Source: Desulfovibrionaceae bacterium | Lineage (GTDB): Bacteria; Desulfobacterota; Desulfovibrionia; Desulfovibrionales; Desulfovibrionaceae | Assembly: GCA_017613475.1 (NCBI GenBank) | Contig: JAGADT010000087.1 | Location: 1-7,654, forward strand | Direction: 5' to 3' | Length of the DNA stretch: 7,654 nt | Shown here: piece after piece, positions 1-6,477 of the stretch | How positions within the stretch are numbered: position 1 is the first letter of the stretch | Layout of the letters: every line of letters starts with the position of its first letter | Translations under genes and position numbers: made by a program | Notes under the pieces: generated by a model | What the model was told of the DNA's origin: nothing | What the model saw: the letters and a program-made list of their open reading frames with translations, nothing else | Database searches by the model: none

Positions 1-1945
1 CACCCTGTTTCCCCGCGCGCCCGGCACGCCCGGAGACCTGGGTATAAAGCTGCGCAAAGCGTTCAGCGGCGCGGAAGTCAGCGGAGAAGAGCGCACCGTC
101 GACATCCAACAGGGCAACCAGCGTGACATCCGGGAAATGGTGCCCTTTGGAAAGCATCTGCGTGCCAACCAGCACCTGGGCTTCCCTCGCGGCAAACGCT
201 TCCAGAATGGCCTCCATCTTCCCCGGGCAGCGCGTGCTGTCCCTATCCAGCCGCAGCACCCCGCACCCATCAGGCAAAAGCGAGGCCAGCCATTCCTCCG
301 CCTTTTCCGTCCCCTGCCCCATCGGCAGGAAATGCATCCCCCGGCACGAGGGGCAGGGCAAGGGAAAAGGCACGCTGCATCCGCAATAATGGCAGACCAT
401 CCTCTCCAGCCCCTTATGGTAGGTCAGCGCAATATCGCAGTTTGGGCAGCGCACCGCCTTGCCGCAGTCCAGGCAGTACATCAGCGGCGCATATCCACGC
501 CTGTTAAGCAGCACCACAGCCTGTTCGCCCGCTTCCACCGTGGACTGAAGGACCTTGAGGCTCTCCGGGGCAAGCAGGGCTTCTTCAGGCAGGGCATCGC
601 GGATATTCACGAGGCGGATATCAGGCAGCGTACCGCCCCCTACCCTGGAAGGAAGCGAAAGAAGCCCGATGCGCCCTTCCTGGGCGGCATGGAAGGTTTT
701 TACATCCGGCGTTGCTGAGCCAAGCACAAGAAGCGCCTTCTGCCGCCAGGCAAGAAACCAGGCCACCTCCTTTGCATGGTAAACAAGCCCTTCATCCTGC
801 TTAAAGGACGCATCGTGCTCTTCATCCAGCACAATAAGGCCAACATTGGTGAGGGGCAGGAACAGCGCAGACCGCGTCCCAACGACCACACAGGGGGCGC
901 TCCTGCGGGATAATTCGCCAAACACGCGTTCCTTATGGCCCGGGCTCTGATAGCCATGGAAGAAAAAGACCGCGGCTGATCCGCCCAGCATTTCCCTGGC
1001 ATCCCGTCGCAGCTTCAATGCCAGGGCCACTTCCGGCGCGAGAATAAAAACCGACCTCCCGCGCTGCAGGCAGCGCTTGGCCAGTTCAAAATACAGCGCG
1101 GTTTTGCCGCTGCCCGTAACCCCGTAAACCAGTTCTGCGGCAGGCTTTCCCGCATCCAGCAGCGCTTCACAGCGAGCCGCCGCCTCCGTCTGCGCAGGAG
1201 AAAGAGAAAATAAAGGGGGAGGAGGCGGCAGCAAGCCCTCTCCAGGCTCCGGCTCCTCTTCCTCATCCCGCGTCCTGATGGCAATAAGCCCCCTGCCTGC
1301 CAGCGCATCAAGTGCCGTACGGCTCCCCGCGCCAAGTGCGCGCAAAAGGGCCCGCCGCGATACAGCCCCATGCCCATACAAATACTCCAGCACTTCCATC
1401 TGCCGCACTGCAGCAGGACGTACCGGCCATGGCGGATCCTGCAAAAGAACGCACTGTTCCGAAGCCGCTGCGTCGGCATGGGGCGCAAGCCAATCCGCAT
1501 TGCCGGCAAGCCAGTCAGCAGCCAGTTCTGCACGGGCGCTTTGGGCAAGCCTGGCTACTTCACCTGAGGAAAGAAGTTCAGGACGGCTGCCGGCACGCTC
1601 CCGCCTGAGCCTCCCCCCGGCACTCCGGAACGCAGCGGGCAGCACGGAGCCTATAATTTTCCCTGGCGCCAGCATCTGCCGCTCAGCCAGGGCATAAACC
1701 ATTTCTATCCAAACAGCGGGGCATAAGGGTTCGCGCTCCAAAGGCCAGAGCGCCGGCCGCAGCTTCAGCCCTTCCGGCGCTTCCCCGCCCGCGGGCAGCA
1801 CCATGCCTGCGCGGATGGCCCCTGCGGCGCCCAGCGGCACAAGGAGACGCAGACCTGGCTTCCACAAGCCTTCCGGAAATTCAGGAGGCGCCGCATAGGT
1901 CAGCGTGGAGTATGGCGGAGAAAGGAGAGCAACGGCAATATTCAT
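1..1945 (-). CDS. priA: Primosomal protein N' (PriA, replication restart helicase), C-terminus cut by the window edge
   Basis: PriA is a 3'-to-5' superfamily 2 DNA helicase that recognises stalled forks and D-loops and reloads the replisome through the primosome. The minus strand is open from the ATG at 1943-1945 to base 1, giving 648 codons without a stop. Visible in order: a DNA-binding-type N-terminus (VALLSPPYSTLTYA), an acidic then proline-rich linker (about residues 222-245), Walker A GVTGSGKT (275-282), Walker B DEEHD (374-378), the LGSATP motif, and a zinc region with eight Cys (491, 494, 500, 503, 518, 521, 531, 534). Helicase motifs LVGTQMLSKGH and SGRAGRAGKQG follow close to the edge. 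Relative to usual family length (about 730-800 residues), roughly the last 100-150 residues lie outside the window. The ribosome site is weak (GGA about 9 bases upstream), but the N-terminal match fixes the start. The gene lies 40 bp after the galU terminator, so its promoter must overlap that terminator or it relies on readthrough. Identification is firm. Confidence 0.96.
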   Translation of the reverse strand, partial: MNIAVALLSPPYSTLTYAAPPEFPEGLWKPGLRLLVPLGAAGAIRAGMVLPAGGEAPEGLKLRPALWPLEREPLCPAVWIEMVYALAERQMLAPGKIIGSVLPAAFRSAGGRLRRERAGSRPELLSSGEVARLAQSARAELAADWLAGNADWLAPHADAAASEQCVLLQDPPWPVRPAAVRQMEVLEYLYGHGAVSRRALLRALGAGSRTALDALAGRGLIAIRTRDEEEEPEPGEGLLPPPPPLFSLSPAQTEAAARCEALLDAGKPAAELVYGVTGSGKTALYFELAKRCLQRGRSVFILAPEVALALKLRRDAREMLGGSAAVFFFHGYQSPGHKERVFGELSRRSAPCVVVGTRSALFLPLTNVGLIVLDEEHDASFKQDEGLVYHAKEVAWFLAWRQKALLVLGSATPDVKTFHAAQEGRIGLLSLPSRVGGGTLPDIRLVNIRDALPEEALLAPESLKVLQSTVEAGEQAVVLLNRRGYAPLMYCLDCGKAVRCPNCDIALTYHKGLERMVCHYCGCSVPFPLPCPSCRGMHFLPMGQGTEKAEEWLASLLPDGCGVLRLDRDSTRCPGKMEAILEAFAAREAQVLVGTQMLSKGHHFPDVTLVALLDVDGALFSADFRAAERFAQLYTQVSGRAGRAGKQG

Positions 1946-1984
1946 ACGCAAATCCGCGCCGCACAGGCAAAGCCGGCCTGCACA

Positions 1985-2019
1985 CAAAAAGCCCCTGGAA
2001 ACAGGGCTTCCCAGGGGCT
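1985..2019 (-). terminator. Intrinsic terminator after galU
   Basis: On the minus strand AGCCCCTGG (2011-2019) pairs perfectly with CCAGGGGCT (1990-1998) across a 12-base loop. A run of five T follows (1986-1990). Within it, CCCTG and CAGGG could form a smaller competing hairpin. It lies 113 bp beyond the galU stop and 40 bp before the priA start, so it most likely ends the galU transcript. Confidence 0.85.
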
Positions 2020-2033
2020 GCATTCACATTCTT

Positions 2034-2060
2034 CCGGGGGGAAACATTTTCCCCCTCCGG
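2034..2060. repeat. Imperfect inverted repeat between galU and its terminator
   Basis: A run of G followed by AAA (2036-2044) is answered by TTT and a run of C (2048-2056) around a 3-base CAT loop, giving about nine pairs. An outer CCGG pair set (2034-2037 with 2057-2060) allows an alternative register. There is no T-tract on the minus strand. It may act as a 3'-end stabilising hairpin of the galU transcript, or be incidental. Confidence 0.4.
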
Positions 2061-2131
2061 CGCAAGCCAATCCGCCTTGCACGCGTTCAGCCAGAGCATC
2101 CCGCATGCAACTCAGCGCAGTTCCAGGGAAC

Positions 2132-3007
2132 TTACGCCTGCACAAGGCTCCGGATGCGCTTCAGAAGGTCATCGTGAATCTTCTCATCGCGCAGGCCAAA
2201 GTACACGTTGGCTGCAAGATAATCCACCCAGTCGCCGGCATCAAAGCGCAGACCGTTCATCTTTACGGCCAACAGACCGCGGTCAGCGGCACGCATGGCA
2301 AGGGCATCCGTCAGCTGGATTTCACCGCCTGCGCCGGGCTTTACCTTATCAAGATACGAAAAGATATCTGAAGTCAGCACATAGCGGCCCACAATCGCCA
2401 GGCGTGAGGAAACCGTGCCCACGGCCGGCTTTTCGACCAGCCCACTCACCTTGATTATGCCAGGCTCGATCTCATCGCCCATGGCGATGCCATAACGGTT
2501 CACCTTGTCAGCGGGGACTTCCATCACGCCGATGCAGGGCATGTTGTGCTCCTGCGCAACCTTCACGAGCTGCGGGATGCCGGCGGGAACGTTTTCGCCA
2601 AACATCAGGTCATCGCCGACGGTGCACGCGAACGCGTCGTCATGCCCCACGATCTCGCGCGCGCAAAGCACGGCGTGCCCAAGCCCAAGCTGCTTTTTCT
2701 GGCGGACGCTCATGATATTGACCAGCTCAGCGGCATGGAGGACCTTGTCAAGAAGCGCTGTTTTTCCTGCCTCGCGCAGCACCATTTCGAGCGCGGGATT
2801 ATAATCGAAATGGTCCTCGACAACCTTCTTGTTTTGGCTGGCAACAAACACCACGTCCCGAATGCCGGCCTTCACAGCTTCTTCCACAATGTACTGAATC
2901 ACCGGCTTATCATAAATGGGAAGCATTTCCTTGGGAATGTTCTTGCTCGCAGGCACAGAACGCGTTCCCCACCCGGCAACTGGAATCACAACTTTACGGA
3001 TATCCAT
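2132..3007 (-). CDS. galU: UTP-glucose-1-phosphate uridylyltransferase (UDP-glucose pyrophosphorylase)
   Basis: GalU joins UTP and glucose-1-phosphate to give UDP-glucose and pyrophosphate in the cytoplasm. The product feeds LPS core, exopolysaccharide and glycosyl transfer. The 291-residue protein has the family's usual length. It shows the nucleotide-binding loop near the N-terminus (VIPVAGWGTR, then KNIPKEMLP with the conserved Lys), IQYIVEEAVKAGI, the QLGLGHAVLCA segment, GDDLMF (metal and nucleotide binding), GLVEKP, and FDAGDWVDY near the C-terminus. In that last motif Asp-Trp stands where many GalU proteins have Lys-Leu. The ATG at 3005-3007 is preceded by a strong ribosome site, AAGGAG (3014-3019), spaced by six bases. 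The gene stands alone: a 388-bp gap lies upstream and an intrinsic terminator downstream. I see no convincing sigma-70 promoter directly in front. Identification is firm. Confidence 0.96.
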   Translation of the reverse strand: MDIRKVVIPVAGWGTRSVPASKNIPKEMLPIYDKPVIQYIVEEAVKAGIRDVVFVASQNKKVVEDHFDYNPALEMVLREAGKTALLDKVLHAAELVNIMSVRQKKQLGLGHAVLCAREIVGHDDAFACTVGDDLMFGENVPAGIPQLVKVAQEHNMPCIGVMEVPADKVNRYGIAMGDEIEPGIIKVSGLVEKPAVGTVSSRLAIVGRYVLTSDIFSYLDKVKPGAGGEIQLTDALAMRAADRGLLAVKMNGLRFDAGDWVDYLAANVYFGLRDEKIHDDLLKRIRSLVQA

Positions 3008-3113
3008 ACATTACTCCTTGAAAAGGCAGACTCGAGACTTGGCAAAGTCCTGTCAGAAGACGGTTATCTGCTCTGGAACGGTTCCCTGCCCAATGCCCGC
3101 CTCCAGCGCAGCG

Positions 3114-3141
3114 AAAAATATTCCGCGATCCATGATCAGCG
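3114..3141 (-). terminator. Candidate intrinsic terminator of the transcript in the mlaA-galU gap
   Basis: On the minus strand CGC-T-GATC (3134-3141) can pair with GATC-GCG (3124-3130) around an ATG loop, with one bulged T. A T-rich tract (TATTTTT, 3114-3120) follows. It would end a transcript arriving from 3300 or from mlaA about 255 bp further upstream. The same bases can instead take part in the outer helix of the candidate structured RNA, so the two folds compete. Confidence 0.45.
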
Positions 3142-3297
3142 AAGCGCAGCCCGCCGACGCGGGAACAGCGCTCCAGGACAGAGGCATACGGCGGGAGCCT
3201 GCAAGAACTCAGGCCTACCTGAAGCCATGTGCTCCTGCCCTCCCCCGCAGGTAAAAGATATAACGCTGTTCCGCTGCCTGAAAACCTTATGGGGAAA
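3121..3297 (-). ncRNA. Candidate 6S RNA-like structured RNA
   Basis: This 177-base stretch folds by eye into a long interrupted rod. The closing pairs are TTCC/GGAA (3293-3296 with 3121-3124), CCAT/ATGG (3289-3292 with 3130-3133), TCAG/CTGA (3278-3281 with 3136-3139), GCAGC/GCTGC (3273-3277 with 3146-3150) and an unbroken nine-pair GGAACAGCG/CGCTGTTCC (3264-3272 with 3162-3170). Inside is an A/U-rich unpaired 5' arm, TTATATCTTTTAC (3251-3263). Beyond it is an apical arm: GAGGGCA/TGCCTC with a bulged G, GGAGC/GCTCC and TTCAGG/CCTGAG capped by TAGG. Length, closing stem, asymmetric bubble and apical arm are as in 6S RNA, which imitates an open promoter and binds sigma-70 RNA polymerase. The bubble arm also resembles the E. 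coli one in wording. A T-tract follows at 3114-3120. Against it: I find no good promoter before 3297. It could instead be a galU leader or another small RNA. Confidence 0.42.
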
Positions 3298-3300
3298 GCG

Positions 3301-3322
3301 GCATGCCGCATGGCGGCACTGC
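3301..3322. repeat. GC-rich inverted repeat downstream of mlaA
   Basis: TGCCGC and GCGGCA face each other across a three-base CAT loop, extended by GCA/TGC with one bulged base. On the minus strand only three T follow before a run of C, so as a terminator of the mla operon it would be poor. It sits directly in front of the candidate RNA. No better hairpin was seen after the mlaA stop. Confidence 0.35.
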
Positions 3323-3395
3323 CAGGGCGCCGCGCCCCCTTTTCATCCCTCAAGCGGCGTTCCCCGGTTTCCACCAGGAAAAACTGCTGCTTTCT

Positions 3396-4322
3396 TCACT
3401 TCAAGGCAGGCTGAGCAGGATTCTCCTCCTGCCTGGCGGGCTTGTTTTTCATACCCCGCCGCAGGCTGACGTAGGCGTCCCGCACGGCGATATACGGTTC
3501 AAGGGAACTGCCCACCAGGGTTTCATAGGCGCTGATGGTCGAGCCAAGGTCGTTGAACGTCATCCCGCCATGCGTCCCTGAAGCTGCCCAGGCATTGACA
3601 GGTCCACGGGGCTTCGCTCCCCAGAAGAAGGGGGAAGCCGCCTCATCACCCACAAAGCCAACGGTATCCCGCAGCGTGCTGGGACCCAGGAACGGCCAGA
3701 CGATATAGCATCCTTCGCCGATGCCCCATACGGAAAGCGTAGTGCCAAAATCGGCTCCCTCTTCCGAGAAAGGAACCAGGACCCTGTCTTTTTTGGTAAT
3801 ATCCAAAAGTCCGCCGCCGCCCAAGGTACTATTGACGATAAAGCGGCCAATTTCAACCCACATCTGGGCAAATTCGCCCTGCAGCAAACGGTTCACGATG
3901 CGCACGGGCGCCTTTAAGTTATGGAAGACGTTGGATATTCCATTACGGAAGGGCTGCGGCACAACTGCAGTATACCCCTTATGCACAGGTTTTACAACAT
4001 CAATCAGCAAGACATCATTAAACTTGAACCAAAAACGGTTCCACGGCTGGAGCGGATCCGCAATGACGGGCTCATCCTCGTCGCCATAATCCTCAAAGTC
4101 GTCTGCTGCCCCGGCGGATGCCAATGACCCGCCGGCCGCGGAAGAAGACAATGCCGCTCCGGCTTTGGCCTGATTTTTCGCCACGTCCTCCGCAATGGCA
4201 GGAGGCGCCGCGTCAGATGCGGAACCGGCATTTTTTCCCGCGCAGCCCGCCAGAAAAATGGCCAGCATACACGACAAGACCAAAATCAGCCAAAACGCGC
4301 GCGGACGGGTATTCATGGTCAT
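3396..4322 (-). CDS. mlaA: MlaA (VacJ) outer-membrane lipoprotein, phospholipid retrieval
   Basis: MlaA sits in the outer membrane and removes misplaced phospholipid from its outer leaflet, handing it to the periplasmic carrier MlaC. The 308-residue protein starts with a lipoprotein signal (hydrophobic residues 9-26, lipobox LAGC with the lipidated Cys at 27). A linker rich in Ala and Ser follows (about 28-73), ending in an acidic patch (DDFEDYGDEDE). The VacJ domain begins at DPLQPWNR (about 89) and contains NLKAPVRIVNRLLQG, GRFIVNSTLGGGGLLD, FGTTLSVWGIGEG and the YIVWPFLGPSTLRD signature. The start codon shares one base with the mlaC stop (TAATG), indicating translational coupling. AAGG lies five bases upstream, and a second ATG two codons on (4314-4316) is possible. 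It is the last gene of the operon. The linker is longer than I expect for the family. Confidence 0.93.
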   Translation of the reverse strand: MTMNTRPRAFWLILVLSCMLAIFLAGCAGKNAGSASDAAPPAIAEDVAKNQAKAGAALSSSAAGGSLASAGAADDFEDYGDEDEPVIADPLQPWNRFWFKFNDVLLIDVVKPVHKGYTAVVPQPFRNGISNVFHNLKAPVRIVNRLLQGEFAQMWVEIGRFIVNSTLGGGGLLDITKKDRVLVPFSEEGADFGTTLSVWGIGEGCYIVWPFLGPSTLRDTVGFVGDEAASPFFWGAKPRGPVNAWAASGTHGGMTFNDLGSTISAYETLVGSSLEPYIAVRDAYVSLRRGMKNKPARQEENPAQPALK

Positions 4323-4963
4323 TACGGCCTTTTTGCTGTCTGCTTGTCAGCTTCAGCGGCTTTCTCGCCAACACGCTTAATCAGTTCTTCAGGATTGCCC
4401 TTAAGCAAGATTTCCTTGAACTGTGAACGGTAATTTTTGATCAGGCTCACATTTTCAATAATCACGTCGTAAGCGACCCACTTTCCATTCTTAAGCATCA
4501 TGCGGTAGCTCACGGGAATTGCTTTGCCGGAACTTGCTGTGACAATGGTGGAAACTTCGGCGCGGTCGCCCTTGGGGGAAAGCTTTTCGCCCACATAGTC
4601 AACTTTTTCCCCGTTGTAGCCCTGGACGCTGTTCAGGTAGGTGGCAAGCAGCAGGCGGGCGAAGGCTTCATCAAAGCGGCGCTGCTGATCTGCGCTGAAT
4701 CCCTGCCATTTCGCGCCGACCGTCCTCGCCGAAAACTCGGAAAAATCAAACACCGTGTCAACGGCGGACACGATTTTATCCCGCAGGGGCGGGCGCGTGG
4801 CGGGGTTGGCGTATCCCGGCTGCTTAAGCGTGTCTATCACCTGTTCCACAACCTTTTCCAGGGCATCGCGGGGGCCTGGAGCGGCCTTAGCCCCTGCCAA
4901 GGAAAAAGCCAAAATGCCCGCCGCCAGCAACAAAACCAAACAAAAGTTCAGGATGGTACGCAT
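4322..4963 (-). CDS. mlaC: MlaC (Ttg2D family) periplasmic phospholipid-binding carrier
   Basis: MlaC ferries single phospholipids across the periplasm between MlaA at the outer membrane and the MlaFED complex at the inner membrane. The protein has 213 residues, the usual size. A Sec signal peptide (hydrophobic 5-23, AKA before a likely cut after residue 27) leads to the family domain. Recognisable parts are VVEQVIDTLKQPG, VDTVFDFSEFSARTVG, the WQGFSADQQRRFDEAFARLLLATYL segment, VSYRMMLKNGKWVAYDVIIENVSLIKNYRSQF and the closing Lys/Glu-rich helix. The ATG (4961-4963) lies five bases after the mlaD stop, with AAGG inside the end of mlaD serving as ribosome site. The stop overlaps mlaA by one base. 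Family assignment is firm. The direction of lipid movement is debated for the family as a whole and cannot be read from sequence. Confidence 0.93.
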   Translation of the reverse strand: MRTILNFCLVLLLAAGILAFSLAGAKAAPGPRDALEKVVEQVIDTLKQPGYANPATRPPLRDKIVSAVDTVFDFSEFSARTVGAKWQGFSADQQRRFDEAFARLLLATYLNSVQGYNGEKVDYVGEKLSPKGDRAEVSTIVTASSGKAIPVSYRMMLKNGKWVAYDVIIENVSLIKNYRSQFKEILLKGNPEELIKRVGEKAAEADKQTAKRP

Positions 4964-4968
4964 GCTGT

Positions 4969-5412
4969 CTACACCTTTCCAAAAACATATTTGCTGATTA
5001 AAGCCTCAATATCCACTGCCGACTCCGTATCGGTAATGGTATCTCCATTGGCAAGGGGCGAGCCATTGCCGCCCGGCTGAATGTCTATGTACTTGTCGCC
5101 AATAAGCCCGCTCGTCTTGACGGAGGCGATGGCGTCGTCCGTCAGTTTCACATCACGGCTCACCTGAAGCGCAACAATGGCCATGGCTTCCTTGGGGTCC
5201 AGGCGGATTTCCGTTACCCGCCCCACGGAAACGCCGGCAATCTCCACAGCTGCCCCGACCCGCAGGCCGGAAACAGAGGTAAACCTGGCTTCCAGCGTGT
5301 ATCCGTCACCGCGGCCTAGTTCCATGCGCCCCAGTTTCACCGTAAGGTACGCAATGCACAAAAGGCCCAAAAGGACAAAAAGCCCCACCACAGCTTCCCG
5401 TGTTTTTGCCAT
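4969..5412 (-). CDS. mlaD: MlaD, MCE-domain inner-membrane lipid transport subunit
   Basis: MlaD is anchored in the inner membrane and forms a hexameric periplasmic ring through which lipid passes between MlaC and the MlaFE transporter. The 147-residue protein has one N-terminal membrane segment (about 8-26, VVGLFVLLGLLCIAYLTV) after a short Lys/Arg start. A single MCE domain follows (about 38-115): ARFTSVSGLRVGAAVEIAGVSVGRV, then VKTSGLIGDKYIDIQPG. The tail ends SAVDIEALISKYVFGKV, which resembles the C-terminal helix that lines the pore in MlaD rings. Length and one MCE domain fit MlaD rather than the longer PqiB or YebT types. The ATG at 5410-5412 follows GGGAG spaced by seven bases. Unlike its neighbours it is set apart from the preceding gene by 172 bp. 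Confidence 0.94.
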   Translation of the reverse strand: MAKTREAVVGLFVLLGLLCIAYLTVKLGRMELGRGDGYTLEARFTSVSGLRVGAAVEIAGVSVGRVTEIRLDPKEAMAIVALQVSRDVKLTDDAIASVKTSGLIGDKYIDIQPGGNGSPLANGDTITDTESAVDIEALISKYVFGKV

Positions 5413-5460
5413 CTTCCCACTCCCGCAGGCAGCACCGCTGCGTTTACTCCTGTTCTGTTC

Positions 5461-5484
5461 GCAAAGGCCTTTGCCATATGCAAA
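5461..5484. promoter_or_regulatory. Overlapping inverted repeats in the mlaF-mlaD gap
   Basis: GCAAAGGCCTTTGC (5461-5474) is a perfect 14-bp palindrome. Its right half TTTGC (5470-5474) also pairs with GCAAA (5480-5484) around CATAT. The three alternating half-sites allow two mutually exclusive structures or a dimer binding site. It lies about 50 bp before the mlaD start, in a 172-bp gap (5413-5584) with no open reading frame of note. Function is inferred only from symmetry and position. Confidence 0.35.
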
Positions 5485-5584
5485 TGTATAAGCAGGCGTT
5501 GCCTCTTTTAGTATTCTTCCCCATCAATATCCTATGGAAAAGCTCAGGCTGTATGCACCCAAATAGCAGCCGCACGATACGGCC

Positions 5585-6439
5585 TCAGCGCTTCAGCCAT
5601 TCATCCAGCGCGCTGCGGACTCTTGCGTCCACAGGCTGCGCGGTTAAAAGCCCCTGTTCACTGTTTGGAATGCGGTCCATAAAGCGGCGCAGATATGCGT
5701 CTTCCGACGCTTCAAGCGCCTCCACCGTTCCCGCAAAGCCCACGCCGCCTTCCCGCACCAAAATCACATGGTCGGCAATGCGGCGCACGCTGGCCAAATC
5801 GTGCGTGACCACCACCAGCGTCATGGACGGATAGAGCATTTTCATATCCAAAAGCAATTGATCCATCTGGGCGGCGTTGATGGGATCAAGACCGGAGGTC
5901 GGCTCATCGCAGAACAAAACGGGCGGCTCGGTTACAATGGCCCTGGCCAGCCCTCCGCGCTTGCGCATGCCTCCCGACAATTCGTGCGGATAATAGTCCG
6001 CGAAATCGCGCAGACCCACCAGCTCCAGCGTGCGCATGGCGGTTTCACGCAGCAGTGCCGCAGGCAGCTTTGTATGCTCTCCAAGCGGAAGGGCCACATT
6101 CTCGGCCAACGTAAGAGAGCCAAGCAGGGCGCCATCCTGAAAAAGCACGCCGAAGCGCCGCCGGATCCGGCGGAAATAGGCTTGGGGCAGGTCAAAGAAA
6201 TCCCGCCCGCCATACAAAATTTTCCCAGCCATGGGCCGGGACAGGCCGATGAGATGCCTTAACAGGGTCGATTTGCCGCAGCCCGATTCCCCAAGGACCG
6301 CCGTGATGGCGCCGGAAGGGAATTGGGCGCTGATATCATGCAGCACCACTCGGCCTGGATAGCCGGCCTGAAGATGCTCAAGGCAAATATCCCAGCCTGC
6401 GCGCGCTTCCATTGCCTGAGGCTCAGTTTCATGCGTCAT
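5585..6439 (-). CDS. mlaF: MlaF, ATP-binding subunit of the phospholipid ABC transporter
   Basis: MlaF hydrolyses ATP on the cytoplasmic face to power the MlaFED lipid transporter. Counting from the chosen ATG (6437-6439) it has 284 residues. It shows Walker A GESGCGKST (50-58), the Q-loop VLFQDGALLGSLT (Gln about 101), the ABC signature LSGGMRKR (154-161), Walker B VLFCDEP (174-180), the D-loop SGLDP and switch His in VTHDL (about 213). The Q-loop wording and LSGGMRKR are typical of MlaF-type ATPases. After the core (about residue 240) a C-terminal extension ends ARVRSALDEWLKR. A GTG at 6479-6481 overlaps the mlaE stop by four bases (GTGA) and would add 14 residues. I prefer the ATG because GGGGG lies four bases upstream and the GTG has no ribosome site. 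No STAS partner (MlaB) is encoded nearby. Confidence 0.93.
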   Translation of the reverse strand: MTHETEPQAMEARAGWDICLEHLQAGYPGRVVLHDISAQFPSGAITAVLGESGCGKSTLLRHLIGLSRPMAGKILYGGRDFFDLPQAYFRRIRRRFGVLFQDGALLGSLTLAENVALPLGEHTKLPAALLRETAMRTLELVGLRDFADYYPHELSGGMRKRGGLARAIVTEPPVLFCDEPTSGLDPINAAQMDQLLLDMKMLYPSMTLVVVTHDLASVRRIADHVILVREGGVGFAGTVEALEASEDAYLRRFMDRIPNSEQGLLTAQPVDARVRSALDEWLKR

Positions 6440-6477
6440 GATTCCCCCGAACAAGCCGTTCCGCCAGCACCCGGCTT

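Noticed and set aside
137..718. 193-codon plus-strand open frame
   Set aside because: Antisense to the zinc and helicase region of priA, rich in Arg/His/Pro as expected of a shadow in GC-rich DNA.
1015..1548. Possible frameshift in priA, since several medium minus-strand frames overlap the gene
   Set aside because: Reading the true frame codon by codon gives one uninterrupted protein from 1945 to base 1 with all helicase motifs in order, so the others are shadows.
1912..2454. 180-codon plus-strand open frame
   Set aside because: Spans the priA start, the terminator and the end of galU in antisense; low-complexity composition and no domain.
3258..3281. Promoter on the minus strand (TTTTCA, 16-base spacer, TATATC) for galU
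   Set aside because: Only four of six matches in each box. It would lie inside the closing helix and bubble of the candidate RNA, with a terminator-like hairpin before galU; the resemblance may itself be what a promoter-mimicking RNA looks like.
2994..3374. 126-codon minus-strand open frame in the mlaA-galU gap
   Set aside because: Starts with GTG without a ribosome site, overlaps the galU start, shows no recognisable motif and crosses the candidate RNA and its terminator.
2546..3469. 307-codon plus-strand open frame
   Set aside because: It lies antisense to galU and runs into the structured gap; the protein has no recognisable domain, and the opposite strand is an unmistakable galU.
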